Part shown: positions 26,241 to 34,771 of the stretch, in pieces
Numbering within the stretch: the stretch's first letter is position 1
Layout: each line of letters begins with the position of its first letter
Assembly: GCA_964528845.1 (NCBI GenBank)
Contig: CAZGVE010000009.1
Span: 33,799 to 97,798, forward strand
Length of the DNA: 64,000 bases
DNA from: FEN-1191 sp964528845
GTDB taxonomy: Bacteria > Pseudomonadota > Gammaproteobacteria > Steroidobacterales > Steroidobacteraceae
Reading direction: 5' to 3'
Translations under genes and position numbers: made by a program
The notes under the pieces: model-generated
Databases searched by the model: none
Told to the model about the DNA's origin: nothing
What the model saw: only the letters and a program-made list of their open reading frames with translations

Positions 26241-27832
26241 GCGGAGGCCGCCACCTGCTCGCGTGTTTCGTGGAATCCGATCTGCGGCCAGCGCTCGAGC
26301 GTGAGCTGCAGGTTCACCCGCGAGGGGGCGAGGTAGACCAGTGCGCCGGCATGGTCGAGTGCCAGGTGGTCGTAGGCCCGCGTGCGGAACTCCTCCAGCG
26401 TCGCGGCATTCGCGGCGCTGACCCAGCGCGCGGTATGCACGCCGATGGTGTCGAACACGCACTGCACGCCGTACTCGTCCGCCAGCCGGAACGCGACGAC
26501 CTCGAATTGCAGCTGGCCGACCGCACCGAGGATCAGCTCGGCGTTGCGCAGCGGACGGAACAACTGTGTCGCCCCCTCCTCGCACAGCTGGTCGAGCCCT
26601 TTCGACAGCGCCTTCGTGCGCAGCGGATCCTTCAGCACCGCGCGCCGGAAGATCTCCGGGGCGAAGTTCGGGATGCCTGTGAAATGCAGTGGCTCGCCTT
26701 CGCTGAAGCTGTCCCCGATGTTGATCGTGCCGTGATTGTGCAGGCCGATGATGTCCCCTGCGAACGCCTCCTCGGCCTGCGTGCGGTCCGCGGCCATGAA
26801 GGTCAGCGCATCGGCGATGCGCAGTTCCTTGTTGAGCCGCACGTGGCGAATGCGCATGCCGCGCTGATAGCGGCCCGAGCACAGGCGCAGGAACGCGATG
26901 CGGTCGCGATGGCCCGGATCCATGTTGGCCTGGATCTTGAATACGAACCCGGTGAGTCGCGGCTCGCGAGCCTCGACGGTGCGCTCCCGGCAGACCCGCG
27001 GCAGCGGCGCTGGCGCGTGCGTCACGAACGCCCGCAGCAGTTCCTCGACACCGAAATTGCTGATCGCCGAGCCGAAGAACACCGGGGTCTGCCGGCCGGC
27101 GCGGTAGGCCGCCTGGTCGAACGGAGGGCTCGCGCCGCGCACCAGCTCGATCTCGGCGCCGAAGGCCGCCGCCTCCTCGCCGAGCAGCTCAGCCGCGCCG
27201 GGCGAATGGAGTCCATCGATGACCCGGTTGCCCCCCACACGCCCGCGCTCACCCGACTCGTAGACGTACAGGCGATCCTCGAGCAGGTGATAGATGCCCT
27301 TGAGCTCGCGTCCCATGCCGATCGGCCAGGTCATCGGCGTGGTCTGGATCTTGAGCACCCGTTCGATCTCGTCCAGCAATTCGATGGGCGAGCGGCCATC
27401 GCGATCGAGCTTGTTGATGAAGGTCATGATCGGCGTGTCCCGCAGCCGGCACACCTCCATCAGCTTGATCGTCCGCTCCTCGACCCCTTTGGCGCAGTCG
27501 ATCACCATCAGCGCCGAATCCACGGCCGTGAGCGTTCGGTACGTGTCTTCAGAAAAGTCCTCGTGACCCGGCGTGTCCAGCAGGTTCACGATGCACTCGC
27601 CGTACGGGAACTGCATCACCGAGCTGGTCACCGAGATACCGCGCTGCTGCTCGAGGCGCATCCAGTCCGAGGTGGCGTGGCGCGTGGCCTTGCGCCCCTT
27701 GACGGTCCCGGCCATCGTGATCGCGCCGCCGAACAGCAGCAGCTTCTCGGTCAGCGTGGTCTTGCCCGCATCGGGATGCGAGATGATCGCAAAGGTGCGC
27801 CGCCGCGCGATTTCCTGCTCGAGCGTGCTCAT
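26237..27832 (-). CDS. prfC: Peptide chain release factor 3
   Basis: 531 residues (E. coli PrfC 529). Ribosomal GTPase that recycles RF1/RF2 after termination. G1 ISHPDAGKTTL (about 17-27), G3 LLDTPGHEDF, G4 FINKLDRD, and the RF3-specific DHR-rich domain are all visible. Domains II and III end with YLAPSRVNLQLTLERWP. The ATG at 27832 is taken because MSTLEQEIARRRTFAII is the normal RF3 start; a longer open frame upstream overlaps rimI in another frame. Confidence 0.96.
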   Translation of the reverse strand: MSTLEQEIARRRTFAIISHPDAGKTTLTEKLLLFGGAITMAGTVKGRKATRHATSDWMRLEQQRGISVTSSVMQFPYGECIVNLLDTPGHEDFSEDTYRTLTAVDSALMVIDCAKGVEERTIKLMEVCRLRDTPIMTFINKLDRDGRSPIELLDEIERVLKIQTTPMTWPIGMGRELKGIYHLLEDRLYVYESGERGRVGGNRVIDGLHSPGAAELLGEEAAAFGAEIELVRGASPPFDQAAYRAGRQTPVFFGSAISNFGVEELLRAFVTHAPAPLPRVCRERTVEAREPRLTGFVFKIQANMDPGHRDRIAFLRLCSGRYQRGMRIRHVRLNKELRIADALTFMAADRTQAEEAFAGDIIGLHNHGTINIGDSFSEGEPLHFTGIPNFAPEIFRRAVLKDPLRTKALSKGLDQLCEEGATQLFRPLRNAELILGAVGQLQFEVVAFRLADEYGVQCVFDTIGVHTARWVSAANAATLEEFRTRAYDHLALDHAGALVYLAPSRVNLQLTLERWPQIGFHETREQVAASA

Positions 27833-27876
27833 GCCTGCAGCGGTTCTGAAGTGTTGGCCGGAAGGGGCGCGGGATT

Positions 27877-28356
27877 CTAGTCGATGTCGCGCCGGAGCAC
27901 GATCGCGTCCTCGCGACCTTCGCTGGCCTGATAGTAGCCGCGGCGCACCCCGATCTGCTGGAAGCCGAGCGACTGGTAGAGCCGTATCGCCGCGGTATTG
28001 GAAGGCCGGGCTTCGAGGAAGGCCTCGCGCGCTCCGGCGGCCGCGGCCGTCTGCAGCAGGTGGCCAAGCAGGCGTCGTCCGATACCGCGGCAGCGGTACG
28101 GATCGGCGACACAGACGTTGAGCAGATGGGCCTCCCCTGACCCGACGCTCATGATGCCGTAGCCGACCAGCACCACGTCGATCTCGACCACGCGGCAGAT
28201 GTAGTTGACCCGCAGGCAGTCCCGGAAGATCCCTTCGGTCCACGGAAAGGCGTACGCGGCCCGCTCGATGCGCACCACGCCATCCAGTTCCGATTCGCGC
28301 ATCGGCCGGATCGCGAGCTCCGGTATCTCAATCGCTTCAGGTCGTACGGCGGCCAT
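27877..28356 (-). CDS. rimI: Ribosomal protein S18 alanine N-acetyltransferase
   Basis: 159 residues, single GNAT domain. Acetylates the N-terminal alanine of ribosomal protein S18. Acetyl-CoA-binding motif A reads VADPYRCRGIGRRLLGHLL (about 87-105), preceded by AAYAFPWTEGIFRDCL and followed by LEARPSNTAAIRLYQSLGF, all typical of RimI. It follows the uracil-DNA glycosylase gene by 19 bp on the same strand and precedes prfC. Confidence 0.9.
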   Translation of the reverse strand: MAAVRPEAIEIPELAIRPMRESELDGVVRIERAAYAFPWTEGIFRDCLRVNYICRVVEIDVVLVGYGIMSVGSGEAHLLNVCVADPYRCRGIGRRLLGHLLQTAAAAGAREAFLEARPSNTAAIRLYQSLGFQQIGVRRGYYQASEGREDAIVLRRDID

Positions 28357-28375
28357 GCTGCGCTCTGATCGCGGC

Positions 28376-29277
28376 TCAGCCGCGTGCGGCAGAATGGCCG
28401 CGCAGACGCACAAGTTCCGCCCGCACCAGCTTCAGGTCGCTCCAGGCCTTGCGCTTCTCGCCGGGGCTGCGCAGCAGATAAGCCGGATGATAGGTAACGA
28501 TCAGCGGCGTCGCGCCAGTGCCGAATTGATGCACCTGCCCACGCAGCCGCCCGATCGGCGTGTCGGTCGCGAGCAGGTTCTGAGCCGCGATTCGCCCGAG
28601 AGCCAGGATGAGCGATGGCGCGATCAGGTCGACCTGTTGCTGCAGGTAGGGCAGGCAGCAGGCCACCTCTTCCGGCTTCGGGTCCCGGTTGCCAGGGGGA
28701 CGACACTTGAGCACGTTCGCGATGTACACAGTCTCCCGCGGATTGCCCATGGCGCGCAGCATCGAGTTTAGCAACTGACCGGCGCGGCCCACAAAAGGTT
28801 CGCCTTGGGCGTCCTCGTCGGCGCCCGGGGCCTCTCCGATCACGAGCAGCTCCGCGCGTTGGGCGCCGACCCCGAATACGGTCTGCGTGCGGGTGCGCGA
28901 GAGCTCGCAGCGGGTGCAGCCACTGACCGCGGCGCGCAGGGCCGCCCAGGCCGCGCTCACCGCGGGAAGCGACTCGGACGCTCCGGCGGCGGTGCGGATG
29001 GGCACCGGCACCGCCGGGGGCGCCGACACGGCGATGGGCACCTCCGCGGCCTGCGTGCCCAGGGCACGCGGCCGCCACTGGTCGATGCCGAGCGCGNNNN
29101 NNNNNNNNNNNNNNNNNNNNNNNNNNNNNNNNNNNNNNNNNNNNNNNNNNNNNNNNNNNNNNNNNNNNNNNNNNNNNNNNNNNNNNNNNNNNNNNNCTCC
29201 GCGGCCTGCGTGCCCAGGGCACGCGGCCGCCACTGGTCGATGCCGAGCGCGTCCAGGTAGCGTTCGCGCCGACTCAT
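28376..29277 (-). CDS. Uracil-DNA glycosylase (family 4/5 type), split by false gap
   Basis: Removes uracil from DNA. The glycosylase motif ELLVIGEAPGADEDAQGEPFVG, the zinc/[4Fe-4S]-type cysteines (GCTRCEL, NVLKCRPPGNRDPKPEEVACC) and the LIVTYHPAYLLRSP motif mark a thermophile-type (family 4) enzyme. The coding sequence is cut by 100 N, with the two sides in different frames. The 55 bp before and after the N are identical; removing one copy plus the N gives a continuous 248-residue frame from the ATG at 29277. The ATG overlaps the pssA stop. Confidence 0.9.
29042..29251. repeat. Exact 55-bp duplication flanking the gap (assembly artefact)
   Basis: 29042-29096 and 29197-29251 are the same 55 bases, one on each side of the N run. 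This matches contig ends sharing a k-mer of 55, which a scaffolder joined with a default gap instead of overlapping them. Confidence 0.9.
29097..29196. other. False scaffold gap (100 N) between overlapping contigs
   Basis: Exactly 100 N, flanked by two identical 55-bp copies. The gene across it becomes intact when the N and one copy are removed, so the gap most likely represents no missing sequence. Confidence 0.9.
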
Positions 29278-30062
29278 TCGAGACCCGGGCTGCGACCGCC
29301 TGCGCGCGCCTGACGGCTCTTGCGCCGGACGCGGCGCCACAGCGACTGCAGCGGCGCCCAAAGCGCATAAGAACCGAAGATCGCGAGCAGCACGATCGGC
29401 GGAAAGGGCGCAATCACGACGAAGCCCAGCGCAACGACGACCAGCCAGATGAAACGCACCGGGCGCGTCAGGTCGAAGCCCTTGAAGGTCGGATAGCTGA
29501 ACCTGCTGACCATCAGCGCACCGGCCGCGGCGGTGATCAGGAACGCGAGGATCAGGCCGGGCAGGCCGGGCTCGCGCCATTCGCTCGAACCCCACAGGAA
29601 CGCGGCGACGACGGCGGCGGCCGACGGGCTCGGCAGGCCCTCGAAGTAGCGCTTGTCCTGCACCCGTGAATTGAATTTCGCGAGCCGCAGCGCAGCCGCA
29701 CAGGCGTAGAAGAACGCTGCCAACCAGCCGAATCGGTACCACGCCTTGCCGTACTCGGCGATGCGCGCGACACCCCATTGGTACGACACGATCGCGGGCG
29801 CGAGCCCGAAGGCGACCATGTCAGCGAGGCTGTCGTACTCCTTGCCGAATGCGGTCTCGGTGCTGGTGAGCCGCGCCACGCGGCCGTCCAGGCCGTCGAA
29901 AATCATCGCAATGAACACCGCCATGCCGGCGCGTTCGAAATTGCCGTCGATGGCGGCGATGATCGCGTAGAAACCGAAGAACAGGCAGCCGGTGGTCAGC
30001 AGGTTCGGCAGCAGGTAGATGCCGCGCGGCTGCGCACGAACCGGCTGGTCCTCAGGATCCAT
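29274..30062 (-). CDS. pssA: CDP-diacylglycerol-serine O-phosphatidyltransferase
   Basis: 262 residues. Makes phosphatidylserine from CDP-diacylglycerol and serine, on the way to phosphatidylethanolamine. The CDP-alcohol phosphotransferase signature DGLDGRVARLTSTETAFG then EYDSLAD (about 55-80) is complete. About eight membrane helices follow, and the N-terminus GIYLLPNLLTTGCLFFGFYAI matches the type II (membrane) PssA family. The ATG at 30062 was chosen; upstream in-frame codons lack family similarity. Confidence 0.92.
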   Translation of the reverse strand: MDPEDQPVRAQPRGIYLLPNLLTTGCLFFGFYAIIAAIDGNFERAGMAVFIAMIFDGLDGRVARLTSTETAFGKEYDSLADMVAFGLAPAIVSYQWGVARIAEYGKAWYRFGWLAAFFYACAAALRLAKFNSRVQDKRYFEGLPSPSAAAVVAAFLWGSSEWREPGLPGLILAFLITAAAGALMVSRFSYPTFKGFDLTRPVRFIWLVVVALGFVVIAPFPPIVLLAIFGSYALWAPLQSLWRRVRRKSRQARAGGRSPGLE

Positions 30063-30186
30063 GGGGCCGACATCATAGGCAGCTCCTGCCGTAAGGCAAC
30101 CCGCGGCCCTGCAGCGACGGATCGGGCCGACCCATCTGCTAGGATTGAGGCCACCCGCGCCCCGGCCACCGAAGGTTCCCGCCCGC

Positions 30187-31911
30187 ATGCGTTTGTCGCG
30201 ATATCCGGTCAACACGGTCAAGGAAACCCCGTCCGAGGCCGAGGTCGTCAGCCACCAGCTGATGCTTCGGGCCGGGTTGATCCGCCGCGTGGCCGCGGGC
30301 ATCTACAGCTGGCTGCCGTTCGGTCTGCGCACGCTGCGCAAGGTCGAGCAGATCATCCGCGAGGAAATGAACCGCGCGGGTGCGCTCGAACTGCTGATGC
30401 CGGCCATCCAGCCCGCCGAGCTGTGGCAGGAATCGGGGCGCTGGAGCGACTACGGCCCCGAGCTGCTGCGACTGCGCGACCGGCACGATCGCAGCTTCGT
30501 GGTCGGGCCGACGCACGAGGAGGTCATCACCGACATCGCGCGCCGGGAGCTCAAGAGCTACCGCCAGCTGCCGGTGAATTTCTACCAGATCCAGCTCAAG
30601 TTCCGGGACGAGGTACGGCCACGCTTCGGAGTGATGCGCGGTCGCGAGTTCATCATGAAGGACGCCTATTCCTTCCACGCCGATGAGGCTTCGCTGGCCG
30701 AGGGCTACGCGGCAATGCGGACGGCGTATGCGCGCATGTTCGAGCGCATGCAGCTGAACTTCCGCATCGTGCAGGCCGATACCGGGGCGATCGGTGGCCA
30801 CGCCTCGGAGGAATTTCAGGTGCTGGCCGGATCCGGCGAGGATGCGATCGCAGTCTCTGACGGTGATGGATTCGCGGCCAACCTCGAACTCGCCGCGGCG
30901 CTGCCGCCCGCGACGCCGCGCGCGGCACCGACGCGAGCCCTGGAGCGCGTGCCGACGCCCGGTGCGCGGACCATCGAGGAAGTCTGCGCCGCGCTGCAGG
31001 TCAGTGCGACCCAATGCCTCAAGACCCTGCTGGTGGCCGGCAGCGCCGGCACGCCGGTCGCGCTGCTGCTGCGCGGCGATCACGAGCTCAATGCGGTCAA
31101 GGCGCAGAAACTCGACGGGGTCGCCACCCCGCTGCGGCTCGCCAGCGCCGCCGAAGTGCAGGCCGCCACCGGCAGCGAGCCGGGCTTCTTAGGTCCGGTC
31201 GGCCTGGACGGGGTGCGCATCTACGCCGATCACGCAGCGCTGACCGCCTCGGACTTCGTCTGCGGCGCGAATGCCCGCGACACGCACCTGACAGGCGTGA
31301 ACTGGGGCCGCGATCTGCCCGACCCCCCCGCGGCCGACCTGCGCAACGTGATCGACGGCGACCCGAGTCCCTCGGGGCATGGGAGCCTGCGCATCGTACG
31401 GGGCATCGAGGTCGGTCATATCTTCCAGCTCGGCCGCAAGTACAGTCAGGCGCTGCAGGCCAGCGTGCTGGACGAGGCCGGCACCCCGGTCACGATGCTG
31501 ATGGGCTGCTATGGTATCGGTGTGACGCGCATCGTGGCCGCGGCGATCGAGCAGAATCACGATAGCCATGGAATCATCTGGCCGGACCCGATTGCACCGT
31601 TTCACGTCGTCCTGGTACCGCTCAATGCGCAGAAATCCGAACGCGTCCGCGCCGCCGCCGAGTCGCTCTACGCGACGCTCGAAGCGGCCGGCATCGAAGT
31701 GCTGTATGACGACCGCGACGCGCGGCCGGGGGTCAAGTTCGCGGACGCCGAACTGCTCGGCATTCCGCACCGCATCGTCATCGGCGAACGCGGGCTCGAG
31801 GCCGGCACGCTCGAATACCGCCATCGCCGCGCCGAAGCCAGCGAGGATTTTCCGAAGGATGGTGCGCTGGAATTCCTGCGTTCGCGCCTGCAGCTCCAGC
31901 CGCAGTCGTAA
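30187..31911 (+). CDS. proS: Prolyl-tRNA synthetase
   Basis: 574 residues (E. coli 572). Class II synthetase with INS editing domain. Visible are MRLSRYPVNTVKE, the TxE-loop (GPTHEEVITDIAR), the class II motif RDEVRPRFGVMRGREFIMKD, the editing insert (about 225-400) with a CKTLLV-like Lys motif, and the anticodon-binding domain. Starts at ATG 30187; the earlier in-frame ATG at 30145 adds Pro/Ala residues absent from the family. Confidence 0.96.
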   Translation: MRLSRYPVNTVKETPSEAEVVSHQLMLRAGLIRRVAAGIYSWLPFGLRTLRKVEQIIREEMNRAGALELLMPAIQPAELWQESGRWSDYGPELLRLRDRHDRSFVVGPTHEEVITDIARRELKSYRQLPVNFYQIQLKFRDEVRPRFGVMRGREFIMKDAYSFHADEASLAEGYAAMRTAYARMFERMQLNFRIVQADTGAIGGHASEEFQVLAGSGEDAIAVSDGDGFAANLELAAALPPATPRAAPTRALERVPTPGARTIEEVCAALQVSATQCLKTLLVAGSAGTPVALLLRGDHELNAVKAQKLDGVATPLRLASAAEVQAATGSEPGFLGPVGLDGVRIYADHAALTASDFVCGANARDTHLTGVNWGRDLPDPPAADLRNVIDGDPSPSGHGSLRIVRGIEVGHIFQLGRKYSQALQASVLDEAGTPVTMLMGCYGIGVTRIVAAAIEQNHDSHGIIWPDPIAPFHVVLVPLNAQKSERVRAAAESLYATLEAAGIEVLYDDRDARPGVKFADAELLGIPHRIVIGERGLEAGTLEYRHRRAEASEDFPKDGALEFLRSRLQLQPQS

Positions 31912-32539
31912 GTTGCGGTGCTGGCTGCTCATCGCCGGCCTCGCCGGCCGCATGGCGCTCGCCGTGGCCGCCGCGCTACCCGGCCCCGCGAGCGACGCGC
32001 AGCAGGATCCGGAGCTGCGTGCGGTCGTACAGGGCGCGATTGCGCAGGCGCAATGCTTCGCGGACCAGTACGACTCGGCGGTCTGGTACGCGCTGATGGA
32101 ACCGAAACTGCGGCGCTACGTCATGGACGATCGCCAGCGCATCGAGATCCTGCAGACGGTCTACTGCGAGACGCACCGCCGCGATGTGCCCGCGCTGCCC
32201 CCGGGACTGGTGCTGGCGGTGCTCGACGTCGAGAGCCGCTTCGACCCGTGGGCCGTATCCAGTGCCGGCGCCGTGGGACTCATGCAGGTAATGCCATTCT
32301 GGCCCGAGCAGCTCGGCATGCGCCGCTACGAACTTACGCACATCGGTGCCAATGTGCGCATGGGCTGCGCGATCCTGCGCTACTACCTCGGCCAGGAGCG
32401 GCGCGACGTGCGCCGCGCGCTGGAGCGCTATAACGGCAGTATCGGCCACCGCGACTACCCCGATCGCGTGATCGTGCGCTGGACGACCTACTGGAAGGGC
32501 GCCGACGATCTCGGGCGCACGGCATTCAACCGGTCGTGA
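31859..32539 (+). CDS. Soluble lytic transglycosylase (SLT domain)
   Basis: About 226 residues. Cleaves peptidoglycan glycan strands with 1,6-anhydro product formation. The catalytic Glu is in VLDVESRFDPWAVSS, followed by GAVGLMQVMPFWP, the conserved Gly-Leu-Met-Gln core, and the tail motif ALERYNGSIG. A signal-like hydrophobic stretch (CWLLIAGLAGRMALAVAAALPG) precedes it. The start is uncertain: ATG 31859 overlaps proS by 53 bp and has a distant GAGGA; TTG 31913 and ATG 31952 are alternatives. It overlaps the convergent acylphosphatase gene by 14 bp. Confidence 0.87.
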   Translation: MVRWNSCVRACSSSRSRKLRCWLLIAGLAGRMALAVAAALPGPASDAQQDPELRAVVQGAIAQAQCFADQYDSAVWYALMEPKLRRYVMDDRQRIEILQTVYCETHRRDVPALPPGLVLAVLDVESRFDPWAVSSAGAVGLMQVMPFWPEQLGMRRYELTHIGANVRMGCAILRYYLGQERRDVRRALERYNGSIGHRDYPDRVIVRWTTYWKGADDLGRTAFNRS

Positions 32540-32828
32540 AGGCCGTCGGCATGGGGCCTGGGATATCGAGCGTGACCACGACGACCTCGTGCACCTTGGC
32601 CGCCGACGGACCGATCCAGAGCCATTCAATGAACTCCCGCAGCGCGGGCTCGCTGCCGTACACGAGCACCTCGACGCGTCCGTCCGGCAGGTTGCGCGCG
32701 TGGCCGGTGAGCCGCAGCGCCTGGGCGCGTCGGGCGGCACTGGCCCGGTAGTGGACTCCCTGCACGCGTCCACTGACGTGGCAGCGTCGCGCAATCACGG
32801 CGGGAACAGTCTTAGGGGGTGCGGCCAT
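32526..32828 (-). CDS. acyP: Acylphosphatase
   Basis: 100 residues, hydrolyses acyl phosphates such as acetyl- or carbamoyl-phosphate. The signature HVSGRVQGVHYRASAARRAQ (catalytic Arg near residue 27) and GHARNLPDGRVEVLV (catalytic Asn near 45) are both present. The ATG at 32828 is chosen; an in-frame ATG at 32864 adds a basic leader not seen in the family. It is divergent from wrbA. Confidence 0.9.
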   Translation of the reverse strand: MAAPPKTVPAVIARRCHVSGRVQGVHYRASAARRAQALRLTGHARNLPDGRVEVLVYGSEPALREFIEWLWIGPSAAKVHEVVVVTLDIPGPMPTAFTTG

Positions 32829-32853
32829 CGGGCAAGTCTTCCCCGCGCGGGCC

Positions 32854-32904
32854 CGTAGCGTCAATCGGCGCGTAGCGTCAATCGGCCCGTAGCTTCAATC
32901 GGGT
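32854..32904. repeat. Three tandem 17-bp direct repeats between acyP and wrbA
   Basis: A CGTAGCGTCAATCGG-type unit occurs three times head to tail with a 17-bp period (32854-32870, 32871-32887, 32888-32904); the third copy differs at two or three positions. The array fills most of the 88-bp divergent region and ends 12 bp before the wrbA start, so it could be a protein-binding array or a slippage product. It is too short for CRISPR and has no spacers. Confidence 0.7.
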
Positions 32905-32916
32905 AGACTTGCGGCG

Positions 32917-33534
32917 ATGACTGAAATCCTCGTGGTCTACTATTCGCGCACGGGCGCCACTGCCCAGCTCGCGCGCCACGCGTGCCGCGGCATCGAATCC
33001 GTCGCGGGGGCGAGTGCCACGCTACGCACGGTTCCGCCGGTCAGCTCGAGCAGTGAGAGCCCGCCGCAGGCGGTACCCGATCAGGGTCCGCCGTATGCGA
33101 CGCTCGCGGAGCTGCGGCGTGCCGACGGCCTGCTGCTCGGCAGCCCGACGCGCTTCGGCAACATGTCCGCCCCGCTCAAGTATTTCCTCGACTCGACCTC
33201 CGCGCTCTGGCTCGACGGGGCACTATCGGGCAAGCCGGCGGGTGTGTTCACCTCGACGCAGAGCATGCATGGCGGGCAGGAGAGCACGCTGATCTCGATG
33301 ATGCTGCCGCTGCTGCATCACGGGATGTTCCTGGTCGGGCTGCCCTATACCGAGGCGGCCCTGAACAGCACTCGCAGCGGCGGGTCCCCGTACGGTGCCT
33401 CGCACGTGGCCGGCGCACAGCCGGGACTGACCGAGGAGGAAATCGCGCTCGCGCAGGCGCTCGGTCGCCGGGTCGCTGCGTTGGCTGTGGCGATCAAGGC
33501 CCAGCCGCGCCCGGGCCCAGCACCGCGCGGATGA
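32917..33534 (+). CDS. wrbA: NAD(P)H:quinone oxidoreductase, WrbA type
   Basis: 205 residues, flavodoxin-like FMN enzyme that reduces quinones by two electrons and limits oxidative stress. The FMN phosphate loop YYSRTGATAQLARHA (about 8-22), GSPTRFGNMSAPLKYFLDST (about 75-95) and GGQESTLISMMLPLLHHGM are WrbA signatures. It overlaps the 3' end of the convergent hda gene by 41 bp. Confidence 0.92.
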   Translation: MTEILVVYYSRTGATAQLARHACRGIESVAGASATLRTVPPVSSSSESPPQAVPDQGPPYATLAELRRADGLLLGSPTRFGNMSAPLKYFLDSTSALWLDGALSGKPAGVFTSTQSMHGGQESTLISMMLPLLHHGMFLVGLPYTEAALNSTRSGGSPYGASHVAGAQPGLTEEEIALAQALGRRVAALAVAIKAQPRPGPAPRG

Positions 33535-34219
33535 AAGGCACGGTCAACCGCCGCTGCGCCTGCAGCGCCGCCTCGTCGATCGTGTCGAGCAGCTCATAGA
33601 GCGTGCGCAGGTCGCGCCGATAACGCCGCTGCAGGTAGATGGCCGTCTCCTCTGGCATCTCCAGTCCGCGCGCGCGCGCGCGCACGCGCAGCGCCTCGCG
33701 CTGCTGCGCATCGTCCAGCGGTCGCAGCGACAGCAGGTTCGCGGCCGCGAAGCGCGAGGCGAGGTCCGGCAGCCCGAAAGGCAGGCGCATGGGCGGATCG
33801 ATAGCCGCCGCGATCAGCGTCACTCCCCGCTCCTCACACTCCCGGTAGAGATTGAACAGCGCCTGCTCCCACGAGCGGTCCCCGGCCACGATTCCGAGAT
33901 CGTCGATGGCCAGCAGACGCGCCTCCTGCCAGCCCTCCAGTACGGCCGCGCCATGCGTACGCAGCGCGGCCAGCGGCAGATACGCGGTCACGGCACCGTC
34001 GCGGGCGCGTTCCGCGCACACCGCCTGCAGCAGGTGGCTCTTGCCCACGCCGGGCGGTCCACACAGCCACGCGACGGCCCACAGCCCGGCGGCACGCACC
34101 GCCGCGACCGGCCGCGCGAGGCCGTGCAGCTGCTCGATCACGGCGCGATTCGGACCCGGAAAAAAACTCTCGAATCGCGCACGCTCGCGCAGCCGGATCC
34201 CAAGCGGCAGCTGCTTCAC
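33494..34219 (-). CDS. hda: DnaA regulatory inactivator Hda-like protein
   Basis: 241 residues. AAA+ paralogue of DnaA that, with the loaded beta clamp, triggers hydrolysis of DnaA-ATP and prevents re-initiation. An N-terminal clamp-binding-like QLPLGI (residues 3-8), a FPGPNRAVIEQL segment, Walker A CGPPGVGKSHLLQAV (about 54-68), Walker B LLAIDDLGIV and the C-terminal lid helices are visible. It sits downstream of pgsA-like (ATGA overlap) and DUF2066, the usual gammaproteobacterial hda neighbourhood. Confidence 0.92.
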   Translation of the reverse strand: MKQLPLGIRLRERARFESFFPGPNRAVIEQLHGLARPVAAVRAAGLWAVAWLCGPPGVGKSHLLQAVCAERARDGAVTAYLPLAALRTHGAAVLEGWQEARLLAIDDLGIVAGDRSWEQALFNLYRECEERGVTLIAAAIDPPMRLPFGLPDLASRFAAANLLSLRPLDDAQQREALRVRARARGLEMPEETAIYLQRRYRRDLRTLYELLDTIDEAALQAQRRLTVPFIRAVLGPGAAGP

Positions 34220-34761
34220 GCGCGCGCGACCGCCAGCGCGCGCTCGGTGTACTCGCGCACATAGCTGTAGCCGCTGACCAGCAGCGTACAGACGGTCAGG
34301 ACGCCGAGCACCCGCAGCACCCCGGTGCCCGGCTCGCGCAGTCCCGCATGCGCGAGCACCGCGAGCACGTAACAGACCTGAGCGAGTGTGTTGAGCTTGC
34401 TGCTGAGCGTCGGGCGACCACGCAGCGTACCCCAGCCGATCCGGTACACCACGGCCCCAAGGCCGATCGCCAGATCCCGAGCCACGGCGAGCGCCGTGAG
34501 CGCGGGCGGAATCAGGTCATGCCAGGTCGCCACCAGGAACACCGCGATCAGCAGCAGCTTGTCGGCCATCGGGTCGAGCAGCTTGCCGAGCTCAGAGGTC
34601 CAGTGGAAGCGTTTGGCGAGAAAGCCGTCGAGTCCGTCGGTGAACGCGGCGAGCATAAACAGTGCGAGCGTGCGCGTGTACTGACCCTGCCCGATCGAGA
34701 CCACCACAGGCCAGATCAGCGCCATGCGCAGCAGGCAAAGCAGGTTCGGCAGCCAGCGCAC
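34216..34761 (-). CDS. CDP-alcohol phosphatidyltransferase, PgsA-like
   Basis: 181 residues, membrane enzyme. The signature is DGLDGFLAKRFHWTSELGKLLDPMADK (key residues at about 43-69; D, G, A, K/R, G, D and D are all present). It matches phosphatidylglycerophosphate synthase more closely than phosphatidylserine synthase. Four to five hydrophobic helices. The GTG at 34761 with a GAGAG behind it is the start; a long open frame further upstream is the DUF2066 gene in another frame. Its stop overlaps the hda start. Confidence 0.82.
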   Translation of the reverse strand: MRWLPNLLCLLRMALIWPVVVSIGQGQYTRTLALFMLAAFTDGLDGFLAKRFHWTSELGKLLDPMADKLLLIAVFLVATWHDLIPPALTALAVARDLAIGLGAVVYRIGWGTLRGRPTLSSKLNTLAQVCYVLAVLAHAGLREPGTGVLRVLGVLTVCTLLVSGYSYVREYTERALAVARA

Positions 34762-34771
34762 GGTCAGTCTC

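Noticed and set aside
25002..26882. MFS transporter fused to part of prfC
   Set aside because: The extension is prfC in another frame; the MFS gene starts at the GTG at 26240 that overlaps the prfC stop.
33668..33692. CG-alternating run that could form Z-DNA
   Set aside because: It is inside the hda coding region and arises from Arg/Ala codons in a GC-rich gene.
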